From positions 186,001 to 250,000 of the forward strand of contig BAAHQB010000247.1 in NCBI GenBank assembly GCA_054601695.1: 64,000 nucleotides of DNA, in the 5' to 3' direction. This DNA comes from Amorphochlora amoebiformis (lineage: Eukaryota > Cercozoa > Chlorarachniophyceae). Positions 1 to 21,299 of this stretch are shown here, one piece after another. Each line of letters opens with the position of its first letter. Within the stretch, counting starts at the first letter, position 1. Under the pieces are notes generated by a model. That model did not search any database, was not told the DNA's origin, and was given only the letters and a program-made list of their open reading frames with translations. Made by a program: the position numbers and the translations under genes.

Positions 1-196
1 TGAAGTACACATCTAACATGGATATCGAACTTATTCTAGTTGTACATCTGTACATACAGATCTAGACATATACTAGATATACCGTGATGTTCCTACATTA
101 TTTTGCTTACAATTATTTCTAGCATCTTATGCCGAGGATGTGATATTTCATAACGTTAACTTGGTAAATCTATTTACATTATTAACTAATTTCCAG

Positions 197-280
197 CCGA
201 AAATATTTCGCGCAGATTTGGACCCGCGAGACTGTTCGGATCCATGCTCTCAACTCCCTAAATTTAAGTTTACTGAGCAT
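197..280 (+). CDS. candidate internal exon, unrecognised protein
   Basis: An open stretch of 28 codons starts after a good acceptor (CTAATTTCCAG) and ends before GTATAA. It encodes PKIFRADLDPRDCSDPCSQL and continues to FTEH. The composition is balanced and unlike the surrounding AT repeats, which is why I take it as coding. It is in phase 0 at both ends. No partner exon is identified in the following 1.5 kb, so its gene presumably lies mostly to the left of the window or its partners are too short to see. I do not recognise a family. Confidence 0.4.
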
Positions 281-375
281 GTATAATACCGTACAACATA
301 TGTTTTCCGTGACAAGTACACATATGTACTAGATATACACTGTTTTTCACAGACACACACTATCATCATGATATA

Positions 376-418
376 TATATATATATATAATGTTAAATAA
401 AAATATGTTTGTATGTAT

Positions 419-475
<57 letters not shown>

Positions 476-626
476 TATATATCACATATATAATGTGGAT
501 ATAAGTATATATATATTTATATATATATATAAATAAATAAATAAAAAGTACACGTGATGTATATTTATAATTATGATAAATTGTATCCATACAGAGAATA
601 TTCTAAATAATATATATATATATATC

Positions 627-659
<33 letters not shown>

Positions 660-681
660 GCATATATATATGGCTCCTCTA

Positions 682-720
<39 letters not shown>

Positions 721-792
721 AATATACATATATGTATATTTATAATAAATTGTATTCATACAGAGAATATTCTGAATAATATATATATATAC

Positions 793-834
<42 letters not shown>

Positions 835-1015
835 GTGCATATATATATGGCTCCTCTATTTTCTCTCTCTCTCTTCCTCTCTCTTCCTCTCTCTTTAAAT
901 ATACATATATACATCTATTATGTATAAGTTTTTATTTTCTCTCTAGACTCTCTCATCCACCTACATACATGTACGAATACATCTTATATACATACATGTA
1001 TATATATATATATAT

Positions 1016-1064
<49 letters not shown>

Positions 1065-1167
1065 ATAAATATATATATATATATACATATATATTTTTAT
1101 GTATACTCCAAAATCGTCCGACGAATGTATATATCTGTTACTGTATCTTTTCTCTCTTATCTATCTT

Positions 1168-1202
<35 letters not shown>

Positions 1203-1596
1203 CCTTTCTCTCTCTATATATATATATTATATATATATATTATATAAAATATGTATATATATATATATATTATATATATATATATATATATATCTGTTAT
1301 ATACACACACACATATATATATATATTATGTATATATACATCAATTCATAAAAAACCACACACACCATCATACAAACAGATATTTTTATGTATACTCCAA
1401 AATCGTCCGACGAATGTCTCTCTCTCTTTTCTCTCTCTTTTCTCTCTCTTTTCTCTCTCTTTCTCTCTCTTTTCTCTCTCTCTTTCTCTCTTTTCCGCTC
1501 GAGACTCTCTCTTTTCTCTCGCTCTCTTCTCTGCTTTTTAGTACTTTTTTCATTTCTCCCTCGCTCTGTATATCTCTCTCTATTTATACATATACG

Positions 1597-1666
<70 letters not shown>

Positions 1667-1680
1667 AATGTCCGACGTGT
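376..1680. repeat. mixed (TA)n, (CT)n and short duplicated blocks
   Basis: Long (TA)n tracts alternate with (CT)n tracts (about 685-719, 863-895, 1150-1215, 1419-1525). A block containing GGCTCCTCTATTTTCTCTC occurs near 671 and 849. A block containing CTCCAAAATCGTCCGACGAA occurs at about 1107 and 1397. The unique words inside each block are copied together with the adjoining microsatellite. I see no convincing exon here. Confidence 0.85.
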
Positions 1681-2046
<366 letters not shown>

Positions 2047-2910
2047 ATTAGGGTTAGGGTAAACATTAGGGTTAGGGTTAACATTAGGGTTAGGGTAAAC
2101 ATTAGGGTTAGGGTTAACATTAGGGTTAGGGTAAACATTAGGGTTAGGGTAAACGTTAGGGTTAGGGTAAACATTAGGGTTAGGGTTAACATTAGGGTTA
2201 GGGTAAACGTTAGGGTTAGGGTAAACATTAGGGTTAGGGTAAACATTAGGGTTAGGATTAGGCTTAGGGTAAACATTAGGGTTAGGGTAAACATTAGGGT
2301 TAGGGTAAGCATTAGGGTTAGGGTAAACATTAGGGTTAGGGTAAACATTAGGCTTAGGGTAACAGTAGGGTTAGGGTAAACAGTAGGGTTAGGATTAGGC
2401 TTAGGGTAAACATTAGGGTTAGGGTAAACATTAGGGTTAGGGTACACATTAGGGTTAGGGTAAACATTAGGGTTAGGGTAAACATTAGGGTTAGGGTAAA
2501 CATTAGGCTTAGGGTAAACATTAGGGTTAGGATTAGGGTTAGGGTAAACATTAGGCTTAGGGTAAACATTAGGGTTAGGGTAAACATTAGGGTAAACATT
2601 AGGGTTAGGGTTAACATTAGGGTTAGGGTAAACATTAGGGTTAGGGTAAAACATTAGGGTTAGGGTAAACATTAGGGTTAGGGTAAACATTAGGGTTAGG
2701 TAAACATGAGGGTTAGGGTAAACGTTAGGGTTAGGGTAAACATTAGGGTTAGGGTTAACATTAGGGTTAGGGTAAACGTTAGGGTTAGGGTAAACATTAG
2801 GGTTAGGGTAAACATTAGGGTTAGGGTAAACATTAGGGTTAGGGTAAACATTAGGGTTAGGGTTAACATAGGGTTAGGGTAAACGTTAGGGTCAGGGTAA
2901 ATATTAGGCT
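2047..2910 (+). repeat. interstitial telomere-like array, TTAGGG-based 18-mer
   Basis: About 860 bp consist almost wholly of two TTAGGG hexamers plus a six-base spacer, giving an 18-bp unit TTAGGGTTAGGGTAAACA. Variants of the spacer are TTAACA and TAAACG, and units with GGATTAGGC also occur. Decay increases near 2340-2400 and after 2870. This is not a plain telomere because the unit is an 18-mer, so it is either an interstitial or subtelomeric satellite, or a locally amplified telomere seed. Thr-Leu and Pro-Asn open frames across it are repeat artefacts. Confidence 0.95.
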
Positions 2911-3048
2911 GAGGGTGCAGCTTACTTTAAGACATACTATATACCAATTTTACATATGACGATATCTATGCATTGTATATATACATATATATATATATAT
3001 ATAATATATATATATATATTTATATTGCATAATACATTCATAAGTTAC

Positions 3049-3099
<51 letters not shown>

Positions 3100-3186
3100 T
3101 ATAATATAGTATATATATGTGTGTGTGTGTTTATGATCTTAATATGTTAATAGATATGTTTATGCATTTAATATATTAATATAAAT

Positions 3187-3242
<56 letters not shown>

Positions 3243-3311
3243 AATATATACATATATATATATATATAGGTATGTTCGATGGTATGAACGTAAGCTCCCC
3301 CTATCCCTTAC

Positions 3312-3362
3312 CGAAATCGTCTCCGACTGCTCTCAACTTAGCTCGAATTAATATATATATAT

Positions 3363-3415
<53 letters not shown>

Positions 3416-3533
3416 ATATGTAACAAGTACATATGCGTACCAGTTAATGGTAAGATCACCGCACTCCGGATATTACCACCAAACGCCTAATATATATATA
3501 TATACACATATATATATATATATATATGTATGG

Positions 3534-3577
<44 letters not shown>

Positions 3578-3657
3578 AACGTATGAATGCCCCTGGGGGC
3601 AGCGGAATAGTGCAAGCCACCCTGATGTACTTCATTGCACCATTTGGAAACAGATAA
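3312..3657 (-). CDS. candidate exon cluster of an unrecognised gene
   Basis: Three short minus-strand exons join in compatible phase: 3657-3581 (starts LSVSKWCNEVHQGGLHYS), 3486 to about 3457 (RLVVISGVR) and 3331-3312 (AVGDDFG, followed by GTAAGG). They are separated by (TA)n introns. The frame starts in phase 0, as would be needed after the last exon of the Mpo1-like gene at 6069, so these could be its 3' exons. The sequence does not resemble the rest of that family, so a separate gene is as likely. No stop codon was located. Confidence 0.35.
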
Positions 3658-4044
3658 CTTATTCGTGGTATGTATACATATAAATATATGTGTGTATATA
3701 TACATATATATACAATACATATATATATATAGATATATATATTTTGTATATATGTGTATGTATATTTGTATACATATGTACATATGTGCATATATACACA
3801 TACACAAGTATATATGTATACTAGGGTACCCACTTGCACAGCACAAGAGTTGCGGCGTACACGTGTCGATACTAACTGACATTAACCGGTACTATCCGGC
3901 ATTTCCGGGGATTCACTAAAACACGATCTCCAGCGATCTCCAGTGGGTCTCCGTGGATCTCGGGCTATTCTACACGATTCCTGGCGTTGTGCCAACAATA
4001 TGTTTATATAAAATAATTGAATGTATACATATGTATATATATCA

Positions 4045-4081
<37 letters not shown>

Positions 4082-4095
4082 TATATATATATATA

Positions 4096-4146
<51 letters not shown>

Positions 4147-4151
4147 ATATA

Positions 4152-4232
<81 letters not shown>

Positions 4233-4298
4233 CCTTATTGAAAGCCAAGAATGAAATGATGAGCACTCCAAATTCTATCAATCTAAAGCATTAAACGC

Positions 4299-4343
<45 letters not shown>

Positions 4344-4396
4344 ATATGACCTTATTGAAAGCCATCCAAATTCTATCAATCTAAAGCATTAAACGC

Positions 4397-4442
<46 letters not shown>

Positions 4443-4578
4443 GACCTTATTGAAAGCATCTAAATTATATCAATATAAACATTAAAGCTAAAAATGATAA
4501 TATATATATATATATATATATTATGTATATTATATATATATATATATATATATATTATGTATATTATATATATTGTAA

Positions 4579-4618
<40 letters not shown>

Positions 4619-4670
4619 CATGTATATTATATGTATGCATGTATAATATACATGTACATAATAAATCTAC

Positions 4671-4726
<56 letters not shown>

Positions 4727-4809
4727 TAATATATATATAATATATACACAGATATATATATCTATATATAATATATACAGATATATTTATATACATATAT
4801 ATGGAACAG

Positions 4810-5490
4810 TAACCCGTGATCCAATCCAATGAGTAGCTGAGGAAGACAGAGAGAAACCGTAGAAACGGAAACAGAGAAACGTTCACAGAGAGTAACGGAA
4901 AACAGAGAGACACCATAGAAACGGAAACAGAGAAACGTTCATAGAGAGTAACGGAAGACAGAGAGAAACCGTAGAAACGGAAACAGGGAAACGTTCACAG
5001 AGAGTAACGAAAGACAGAGAGTAACCGTAGAAACCGAAACAGAGAAACGTTCATTCATAGAGAGAAACCGTAGAAATGAAATCAGAGAAAAGTTGACAGA
5101 GAGAAATGAAAGACAGAGAGAAACGGAAGACAGAGAGTAACGGAAGACAGAGAGTAACGGAAGACAGAGAGTAACGGAAGACAGAGAGAAACGGAAGACA
5201 GAGAGATCGCAGAGAGGGAAACAGAGATACGGTAGAGAGAGGGAAACAGAGAAAAGTCAAAAACAGAGAAATGTAACCGAGAGAAAGAGAGAGAGAGGAG
5301 AGAGTGAGAGAGAAGAAGATAGAGAGGGAGAGTGAGAGAGAAAAAGACAGAGAGGCAGAGAGAGAGATAGAGAGACAAAAAGAGACAGAAAAAGGGGAAA
5401 GATAGAAAGAGAAAGACACACAGAGAGAGAGAGCAGACAGACAGAGACAGAGAAAGAGACAGAGACACATGGAGAGACAAAAAGTCAGCG
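4810..5490. repeat. purine-rich (GA) minisatellite
   Basis: Imperfect tandem units of roughly 15-60 bp are built from ACAGAGAG, AGTAACGGAAG and AACCGTAGAAACGGAAACAG. They grade into simple GAGA-type sequence after 5280. The reverse strand reads as Ser-Leu-Phe frames with no splice or start logic. The asymmetry (G and A on one strand, C and T on the other) is strong over 650 bp. Confidence 0.85.
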
Positions 5491-5599
5491 GCTGGTTAAC
5501 TCTAATATATATATATATATATATGTGTGTGTATAATATATATATATATATATATATATGTGTGTTATGCAAATATGCATAAATAATTTCATCAAAGCG

Positions 5600-6060
5600 C
5601 AAACGAACTAACCCTTGCCCTCATCTAACCCTAACTAACCCTAACTCACCCTAATCAAATATATATATATATATATATATACATAACATGGATGTACATA
5701 CATACATAATATATAAAAATATATCTACACACATAAACATATATATATATATATATATATACATATCATGCTTAATCATGGATGTGTTAAACACGTATAA
5801 GTTCTATCCAGATATACTCATAATCGTCACTCTCACAGTCTAACCCCAACGCTAACTTTAAGCTAACTCCACCCCTACTTAAGAGTAACCCTAAACCCAA
5901 AATAGGAACATGTTTACATTAAGCGTATCCTAATCTAGCATAATCCTAACCTTATCCTACTCTAATCCTAGGGTTGTGATTTAATTTGAGCGGCGAATAT
6001 GAGGGAGAATTAGGTAATTTTAAGGGTAAGTTATGATAGGGTTAGGTTTAGGTTAGGGTT
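5600..6060. other. intron or spacer with CCCTAAC words and (TA)n
   Basis: The stretch holds telomere-like words (ACCCTAACTAACCC near 5620-5655, GGTTAGGTTTAGG near 6040), two (TA)n tracts and otherwise no codable sequence. If the Mpo1-like gene extends leftwards, this is part of its intron. Confidence 0.5.
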
Positions 6061-6068
6061 ATAATTAC

Positions 6069-7824
<1,756 letters not shown>

Positions 7825-7892
7825 AATGGATACCGCGATATTTAATCACTTTTAATATTCGACATATTCAGATTCCAATATCTCGAGTTTTG

Positions 7893-8666
7893 ATGGGTTT
7901 GACTAGAGTTGCTTCGATGGGATATCTGGAGAGTCCGGAACGGAAGGCCAGGAGAGTGAAAGATAGGAAGAATTGGGTCAAAAACCAGCTACAGAGGAGG
8001 CTACTTGCTCAAGTGCAGTCGAAGAATACACTCCACACGTGCACAGATGACCAAAATCAAACCAACAGGTTCGCTTTCCGATTCGGAACCAAATCAATGC
8101 AATGGTCCAATTTTCGTAAGCGTACGTGATCAGCACGTTCGTAGTAAATATATATATATATATATTGAGGACTCCGACCCGTGAGAGCATGTCTCCGCAA
8201 TATGAGACAATGCTTAAACTAGCCTTGAGAATCCACCGTTCCGGTGTGCATACCTGCATTGACCAACGACACAACCAATATATTGGTTGAAGTTTGAACG
8301 GGATTATTCAAGAAAGATGTGTACAATCGTGATTTCGACCCTGACAGCATAATAGTGGGGTCGATTACATGCAGCAATGTCTATCTAGTTACAACCAGGA
8401 ACAATTGGATAATTGGCAGTGTAAATTATATGTACATTTGTCTTATGATCCATAAACACAATTTAGGATTGCCGAAAAAGAACAAAAAAACAAGCCCGGG
8501 AAATTCAGAAAAGCGGAATAAATCGGCGATATTCTCGAATCGAGCAGACGCATGGTGCCAGTACCCGTCACGGTGCTGGAGAAGGGCTAACTATAGTGTG
8601 AGGTTGTACGGAATGGCCCAAGGAGGTTTGGGAGCTATAGATTCCGATGTTTTTCTCGAAATCTGA
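7893..8666 (+). CDS. small basic three-exon protein, unrecognised
   Basis: Exons 7893-8038, 8170-8243 and 8548-8666 join with matching phases (2, then 1) to give 112 residues ending at TGA 8664-8666. The N-terminal part is Arg/Lys rich (MGLTRVASMGYLESPERKAR, then KDRKNWVKNQLQRRLLAQ), the middle exon reads ESMSPQYETMLKLALRIHRS, and the C-terminus contains YPSRCWRRANYSVRLYGMAQ and ends DSDVFLEI. Size and charge would suit a nucleic-acid-binding or organellar ribosomal protein, but I cannot name a family. Acceptors are weak (TATTGAG, CGAGCAG), so boundaries could move a few bases. The start lies 68-218 bp from the divergent Mpo1-like start. Confidence 0.6.
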
Positions 8667-8885
8667 TCGAAGCTGTTGGCATATATTCGGAGATATAAAC
8701 ATAGATTGTGACATGGGTTTTGATTTAGTTTAATGGTTTGGAAAATTGTATCCTTGTCAAGATATATGCCCATGGGATACTTGAAATATGTGTTGTACAT
8801 GCATATGTAATTAATATTGTAATAATTCGACCTGTAGTATTAAACACTGGAATGTGTACATTGGAAGTCTTTGGAATAATTATTG

Positions 8886-9620
<735 letters not shown>

Positions 9621-9789
9621 TATTTATGTGTCACGAATATCATCGGATATTTCAAATAATAATGTAGCCGGTAATGCCCGTATTAATATATACTATCATG
9701 TGACAATTTGATACACATTGACCCATGATCAGTAAAGCCTGTTTATATCTCATCTAGCTGCTCTTAGACAACTAAAATCGTTCGTGCAG

Positions 9790-10044
9790 GCCTTAGAGCG
9801 AACAACGGATGGATGCTACCGATCAAGGAAGGTTTGTATCATGTATCGTTGCCCAGTGTAAGCAATAAACTTTGTGAAGGCTTCGATGAATATTTTCTAG
9901 ATTCTCTCGATTTATTACATATCATGTGTATTGATGTATTACACATCACATTACACCTACACAGCTGTCTAAGTGAAATAAACAATACGTGTACACACAT
10001 ATATGTGTACATATACATATAGACATATATTTATACATACATAT

Positions 10045-10076
<32 letters not shown>

Positions 10077-10238
10077 TATACATATATATATATATATAAT
10101 ATATATATATATATATACTACAGTAAACATATGACATTGGGACACATATCTATTTATACGTCAAATACACACACACACACACACACAAATGTATATATTA
10201 TATAACAGTATATATGTATATATATATATAAATATAAT

Positions 10239-10302
<64 letters not shown>

Positions 10303-10417
10303 TCACTGTATATTTACTTAGACGCAGTCCAGATAGTATACATTTAGGTATTTGAACACATGCATAATGTATATACATGAAAGAATATAATATATATATA
10401 TATATATATACATGCAT

Positions 10418-10463
<46 letters not shown>

Positions 10464-10799
10464 AATATATATTGGTCTGTGCAGTGGTCAATATATATTG
10501 GTCTGTGCAGTGGTCGCTAAAAGAAGAATGAAATGGTTAGCGAAACGTACTGCGGAACCCAGACGCGGACACACATTCGGAACCCAGACGCGGACACACA
10601 TTCGGAACTCAGACACGTGTTTCGTAACCCATACCACCGCAGATTCTCCAGCAGCGTGTTTGGGGCATAGAATAAGTTGATTTTGGAGTTATCCGGAGTC
10701 TCTAGTGGCTGGTTAGGGTGTACACGTTTTCGTTTGGCTTTCGAGTACGTAGTATAACAGTGTGTATATGGATGTATACTTAATGCATACTACACATGG

Positions 10800-10830
<31 letters not shown>

Positions 10831-10913
10831 GTGTGAATATATTATATGATAATGTATATAATGTATGTATATTGGTATTTATATCATATATATACATACA
10901 GACGTATAAATAC

Positions 10914-10956
<43 letters not shown>

Positions 10957-10958
10957 TA

Positions 10959-10994
<36 letters not shown>

Positions 10995-11051
10995 ATTGTA
11001 CATACATATTATACACATTCATACATACATATACATATATATTGTATAATG

Positions 11052-11103
<52 letters not shown>

Positions 11104-11336
11104 GGTGTACATATGTAGTACGTACAAGTTTTACTATACATATCATATATGCACATAGATACCTTCTTCCCACTCGATACACGCAAACGGCGATGGCATC
11201 ATATATAGTGCATCTACGGAAAACAAGTCATAAACTTTACATTTCGGAACCCAATCCCATCATTCTCGGAACCCAGAATTGTGAAAAAAATATGGGCTGG
11301 AAGTTTCTGAAATCTCGAGTTGGTAATGAACGATGA
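9790..11336 (+). CDS. candidate exons of an unrecognised + strand gene
   Basis: Three codable blocks stand out between (TA)n introns. 9790-9857 follows CGTGCAG and reads [20 protein letters not shown] before GTAAGC. 10511 onward follows TCTGTGCAG and reads [13 protein letters not shown]. 11277-11336 follows CGGAACCCAG and reads [19 protein letters not shown] then stops (TGA 11334-11336). They share the strand and could be one gene ending at 11336, but the 5' start and linking exons are not resolved. The acceptor edge ATTGGTCTGTGCAGTGGTC at about 10492-10514 is present twice in tandem, as is the CGGAACCCA word before the last exon. Confidence 0.35.
10553..10620. repeat. CGGAACCCAGACGCGGACAC tandem repeat
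   Basis: Three tandem copies of a 24-bp unit starting CGGAACCCAGACGCGG, the last one degenerate. The core CGGAACCCA (reverse TGGGTTCCG) recurs at 11252-11276, 31060-31205 and 34535-34560, each time close to an inferred exon edge. Confidence 0.8.
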
Positions 11337-11564
11337 GCTAAGGAAGGGTTTGGGAACCTAAAATAGAGTTGTGGAGCATTTTGAGGGGAAAGATTGACGT
11401 TTGGAGGTCACGGCTAAGGATGCGAATCATTTTCTTTCGAGAGACCTGATTTATGCGCATCGGTATATTCAGATGTACACAAATGGAGTTAAAATCAATA
11501 CTGTGAATATGTAGCACCATATGTATAATTATATATCTCGATAATTGTTTATTGATGTATGCAT

Positions 11565-11690
<126 letters not shown>

Positions 11691-11784
11691 GTGTAGGTAT
11701 GTGCGTGCACATGAACACATACACATATATTATATCTACGTGTACGTATACAATATAAGAATATATATATATATATATACATAA

Positions 11785-11826
<42 letters not shown>

Positions 11827-11961
11827 ATAATGGTACGTATGCATATATTCATTAACATATAATACAGTACATAGAAAGAAAGAAAATTCAAGTGTAGCAA
11901 GAGAGACAGACGCGAGCAAGGATGCGTCGCAGATTCAAAATCCAACATTCGAGGCTCGAGA

Positions 11962-12018
11962 TTTCAGATTTCAGATTTCAGATTTCAGATTTCAGATTTC
12001 AGATTTCAGATTTCAGAT
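11962..12018. repeat. (ATTTCAG)n heptamer array
   Basis: About eight perfect copies of ATTTCAG follow the sequence CTCGAG. Read on the + strand, each unit resembles a splice acceptor (pyrimidines then CAG), so it may be an amplified acceptor edge, although no exon follows directly on this strand. Confidence 0.9.
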
Positions 12019-12181
12019 CTGAGGGAGTGACTAGAGGTTGTAACCCAAGAACAGGTTTTGAAAACTGATTGGAGATTCACGAGGACAATTCAATTCGATA
12101 TTAAGAATTCGGTTTAGGCCGACAACAGACAACACTGTGTAGATACATAGAGTTGGTAATCATGTGTTGAGTAGCGTTTAC

Positions 12182-18383
<6,202 letters not shown>

Positions 18384-18674
18384 CTGAAAGCAACTTTTAA
18401 TATTTTCTGAGAGTAAAATCTGGGGCGGGTTTTGGTTTAGGTGGATGGTGAAGCAGGTTTGTAAATGTAGATGTAACAGAAATCTTAATTCTAATCTTCT
18501 CATACTCTTTAATCAAACCATTTAAGGGCATATTTACCTTGGAGAGTGGGGTTAACAGCAAGGGTAGGGTGGGTAGTTGTGACACCTGTTCTAGGTTTTG
18601 TGTGGAGGCTCCTATGATGAGACGAGCATTCACTTCGGATTCACGATGTCTGCCAAACAAGTTTCAAATATGTA

Positions 18675-18708
<34 letters not shown>

Positions 18709-18713
18709 GTATG

Positions 18714-18785
<72 letters not shown>

Positions 18786-19528
18786 ATATTATATATATAT
18801 GTATATATATATTATATGTATTTATGTGTGTCGGTCCTAACCCTAAACCTAAGCCTCCTAACCCTGACCAAACCAAACCCAAACACACTCGGTCTTCTGG
18901 TCACAGCGGATGTGGTCGAGAGGCTCGCTCCATACGCCAACTCCGCCGCTGAAATCCCTAAATTGCAACAATATAAGACCTCAATGAATCTGCCCCCCCC
19001 CCCCCCCTTCCCCTTCCTTCTCTCGGACCAATTTGATTGAAGTCAAGCCGATGACTATGCAAAATATCTCGCATCCTGAGCCAAACCCTAGCCCACAGAG
19101 GTGAATAAATTCTCTTTGTGCATGGACACGGCCTTACATATCGGATGTAGGTACTTTTTTCCCGCGTCCTGTACGACCGTGGCCGATGTTGGTGGTCAAG
19201 CCTTTCGATTGGACACGTAGGCAAGGCTATGGTGCGAAGGTTTTAACTAGAGGGTGCATAATAGCGTCGATTCTTTAATAATGTCTAATAGCCGTTCCCT
19301 CTCTTTTCAAATCTTCCTTTTCATATACTGTGGCTTTACGGTAATACAAGCGCACTGTGCTTCCGGAAAAAAAAATAAGATGGAACTTTCCGCTCTAGGC
19401 GGCGGGGAGCCGGAGACTAAACTCCAAAGGACGGGACTATATATCCTTCTCTGTCGATGAGACGGGGGCGGAGATCGTGCGAACATGGTATTTCCGCAGA
19501 CAAGTCCCGCGCTTTCCAGCGACCTGGT

Positions 19529-19624
19529 GTGACGAACTAGAGTGACATACATGTGACATCATTATTAAAGGTCCTAGTGACGAATTAGAGTGACATACAT
19601 GTGTCATCATTATTAAAGGTCCTA
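19529..19624. promoter_or_regulatory. 48-bp direct repeat just upstream of the Hsp20-type gene
   Basis: Two adjacent copies (19529-19576 and 19577-19624) differ at three positions. Each contains TGACATACATGTGACATC or its TGTCATC variant, and ATTATTAAAGGTCCTA. The array ends 20 bp before the ATG at 19645. It is unique in the window and carries inverted words (ACATGT), so a regulatory element or a 5' UTR duplication are both possible. I see no classical GAA/TTC heat-shock triplet series in it. Confidence 0.5.
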
Positions 19625-19644
19625 GCACATCGATTGTCCGATTA

Positions 19645-21048
19645 ATGATGATTGATGGATTTGACAACCCTTTTCGTAGGAATCCGATCGAATTTCCAAC
19701 CCTTTCGCTCTCCCTCCTGAACCGGTTTCCAGGGCTTATCCGAGCTCCCATAATCCACCAGCAAATGCAAACCTACCGCATTGATGAGACCCCTCCAATT
19801 AAGAAGTCGTCTGGACTGCTCTTGACGCTTCGCCGCAACTGGATCTCCCTCGTTTCCATTGCCCTCGTTTGCAGCACTGTTTTCTTATTCTGCTCAGGCG
19901 TCAATCGGAAGCCTGCAGCCTACGACAAGCATCTCCTCGGAGCTCCGGCAATCCTTCGGCAGGGTCGAAGTATACCAATCAAAGGGGCCATCTCTACACA
20001 CAATAGTGGCCTAGGCGTCCAGCGCGGGCCTCAACTGGTGAATTCGGCCTCAACTCGAAGCCGTAACCTACAGGACAAGCTGGCCGCCAACTTCCGCTAC
20101 AGCTACGACCACTTCGACCCTTTTGAATCGTTCTTTGGGAGCACAAACATGGCTATGGACGTCGATCCATTCTTCGGGCGCGGCATGGGCCTCCTCGTCA
20201 CTAGGGATCCCGCGGGAAGGGGCGGTCTCGGTGGGATAACTAACGACATGCTTGAGATCATGGATGATATTGTTGGCATAACGGACGCTACGAGTCGTTC
20301 ACAGCCATCACGAATAGTCTTAACAAGTACGAGCCCTGATGTCGAGGAGTACCTAATGGAGCGCCAGAAGCTCCGCAAACAGTACGAGGAATCGCTCGAA
20401 GAACTGCGCCAGACGCGGCGCAAAGAGTATGAGAAGTCACTCAGAGATCTGCATCAGAAGCACACACAGCGGGTAGAGGAAAAGGCCAAGGAGAAGGAGC
20501 TTCGCAGACGTGCGGCCAGGGATGAGATGAACGAGAGCACCCAAGAGCTCGGCAAAAAGGACATTCCTATCCAAACCACCGCACGCTCAGAGGAAGATGG
20601 AAGTGCGATCGTTAAGGATCAGTCGTGGACAGTCCCGAGCCTCGACCATGTAGAGGCGAACGACTCTTATCGCTACGTGATGGACCTTCAGGGCATGAAT
20701 AGGGACGATATCCAGCTAAGTCTTCAGGGAAACATGGTAATCGCCGAGGGAAAGAAGATGGTAGAGACAGATAATGGGTACTACTGGACCCAGTTTAAGC
20801 GCTCGTTCACGCTGCCGAGTGACGCAGACTTTAATACTGTTAAGTCGGAGGATAAGGGTGATGGCTTTCTCACGCTCACCGCAATGAAAAAGCTTAAACC
20901 TGGGGAAGACGATGATGTCAAGCGGCCCTTTAATGACACAGTCGACTCACCGATGAAGGGCACGGTTAAATCGGCAGACGACTCCTTTGGGAACGAGGAA
21001 GCTAAGCCTGAGGATAATGATTCCGGGACAGTAGGCCCTACGGCATAG
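19645..21048 (+). CDS. membrane-anchored small heat shock (alpha-crystallin/Hsp20) domain protein
   Basis: A single exon of 467 codons, the only intron-free gene here. If translation starts at the second-choice ATG (19765, MQTYRIDETPP) the protein has 427 residues. A hydrophobic segment at residues about 66-84 (WISLVSIALVCSTVFLFC) is preceded by Arg residues and predicts a signal anchor. Residues about 232-300 are highly charged and predict a coiled coil (RKQYEESLEELRQTRRKEYE). Residues about 326-418 form an alpha-crystallin domain: YRYVMDLQGMNRDDIQLSLQ, VIAEGKK, FKRSFTLPSDAD, then DGFLTLTAMKKL as the terminal strand motif. The tail is acidic. Hsp20 proteins are ATP-independent holdases; the membrane anchor and long helical arm are unusual for the family. 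Base composition is balanced, unlike the flanking TA tracts. Confidence 0.9.
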   Translation: MMIDGFDNPFRRNPIEFPTLSLSLLNRFPGLIRAPIIHQQMQTYRIDETPPIKKSSGLLLTLRRNWISLVSIALVCSTVFLFCSGVNRKPAAYDKHLLGAPAILRQGRSIPIKGAISTHNSGLGVQRGPQLVNSASTRSRNLQDKLAANFRYSYDHFDPFESFFGSTNMAMDVDPFFGRGMGLLVTRDPAGRGGLGGITNDMLEIMDDIVGITDATSRSQPSRIVLTSTSPDVEEYLMERQKLRKQYEESLEELRQTRRKEYEKSLRDLHQKHTQRVEEKAKEKELRRRAARDEMNESTQELGKKDIPIQTTARSEEDGSAIVKDQSWTVPSLDHVEANDSYRYVMDLQGMNRDDIQLSLQGNMVIAEGKKMVETDNGYYWTQFKRSFTLPSDADFNTVKSEDKGDGFLTLTAMKKLKPGEDDDVKRPFNDTVDSPMKGTVKSADDSFGNEEAKPEDNDSGTVGPTA

Positions 21049-21199
21049 TTTTGAGCAAATTTTTCAACCTTGTTCGTTGTGTTCTGTGGTGATATTTGTT
21101 AAGCTCAAAACTAGTCTGAATCCAAGTTGGGGAAGTGCAATATAATACTGACAATTTGAATGGTATAATAAACTTGACATACTACACTGGCTCTAGTGA

Positions 21200-21201
21200 T
21201 G

Positions 21202-21235
<34 letters not shown>

Positions 21236-21250
21236 CATATAAAATATATG

Positions 21251-21299
<49 letters not shown>

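Noticed and set aside
4017-4294. Long Ile-Tyr open frames on both strands (here and throughout the window)
   Set aside because: They are translations of (TA)n, which has no stop in two frames. They lack starts, splice logic and any other composition.
4800-4842. Possible exon of the Mpo1-like gene (LLIGLDHG in minus orientation)
   Set aside because: The phase would fit, but the peptide is too short and no clear donor or match to the family was visible.
5051-5602. Ser-Leu-Phe-rich 183-residue frame on the minus strand
   Set aside because: It is coded by the purine-rich minisatellite and has no relation to neighbouring exons.
20103-20423. Minus-strand frame over the Hsp20-type gene
   Set aside because: Shadow frame opposite a clear coding sequence.
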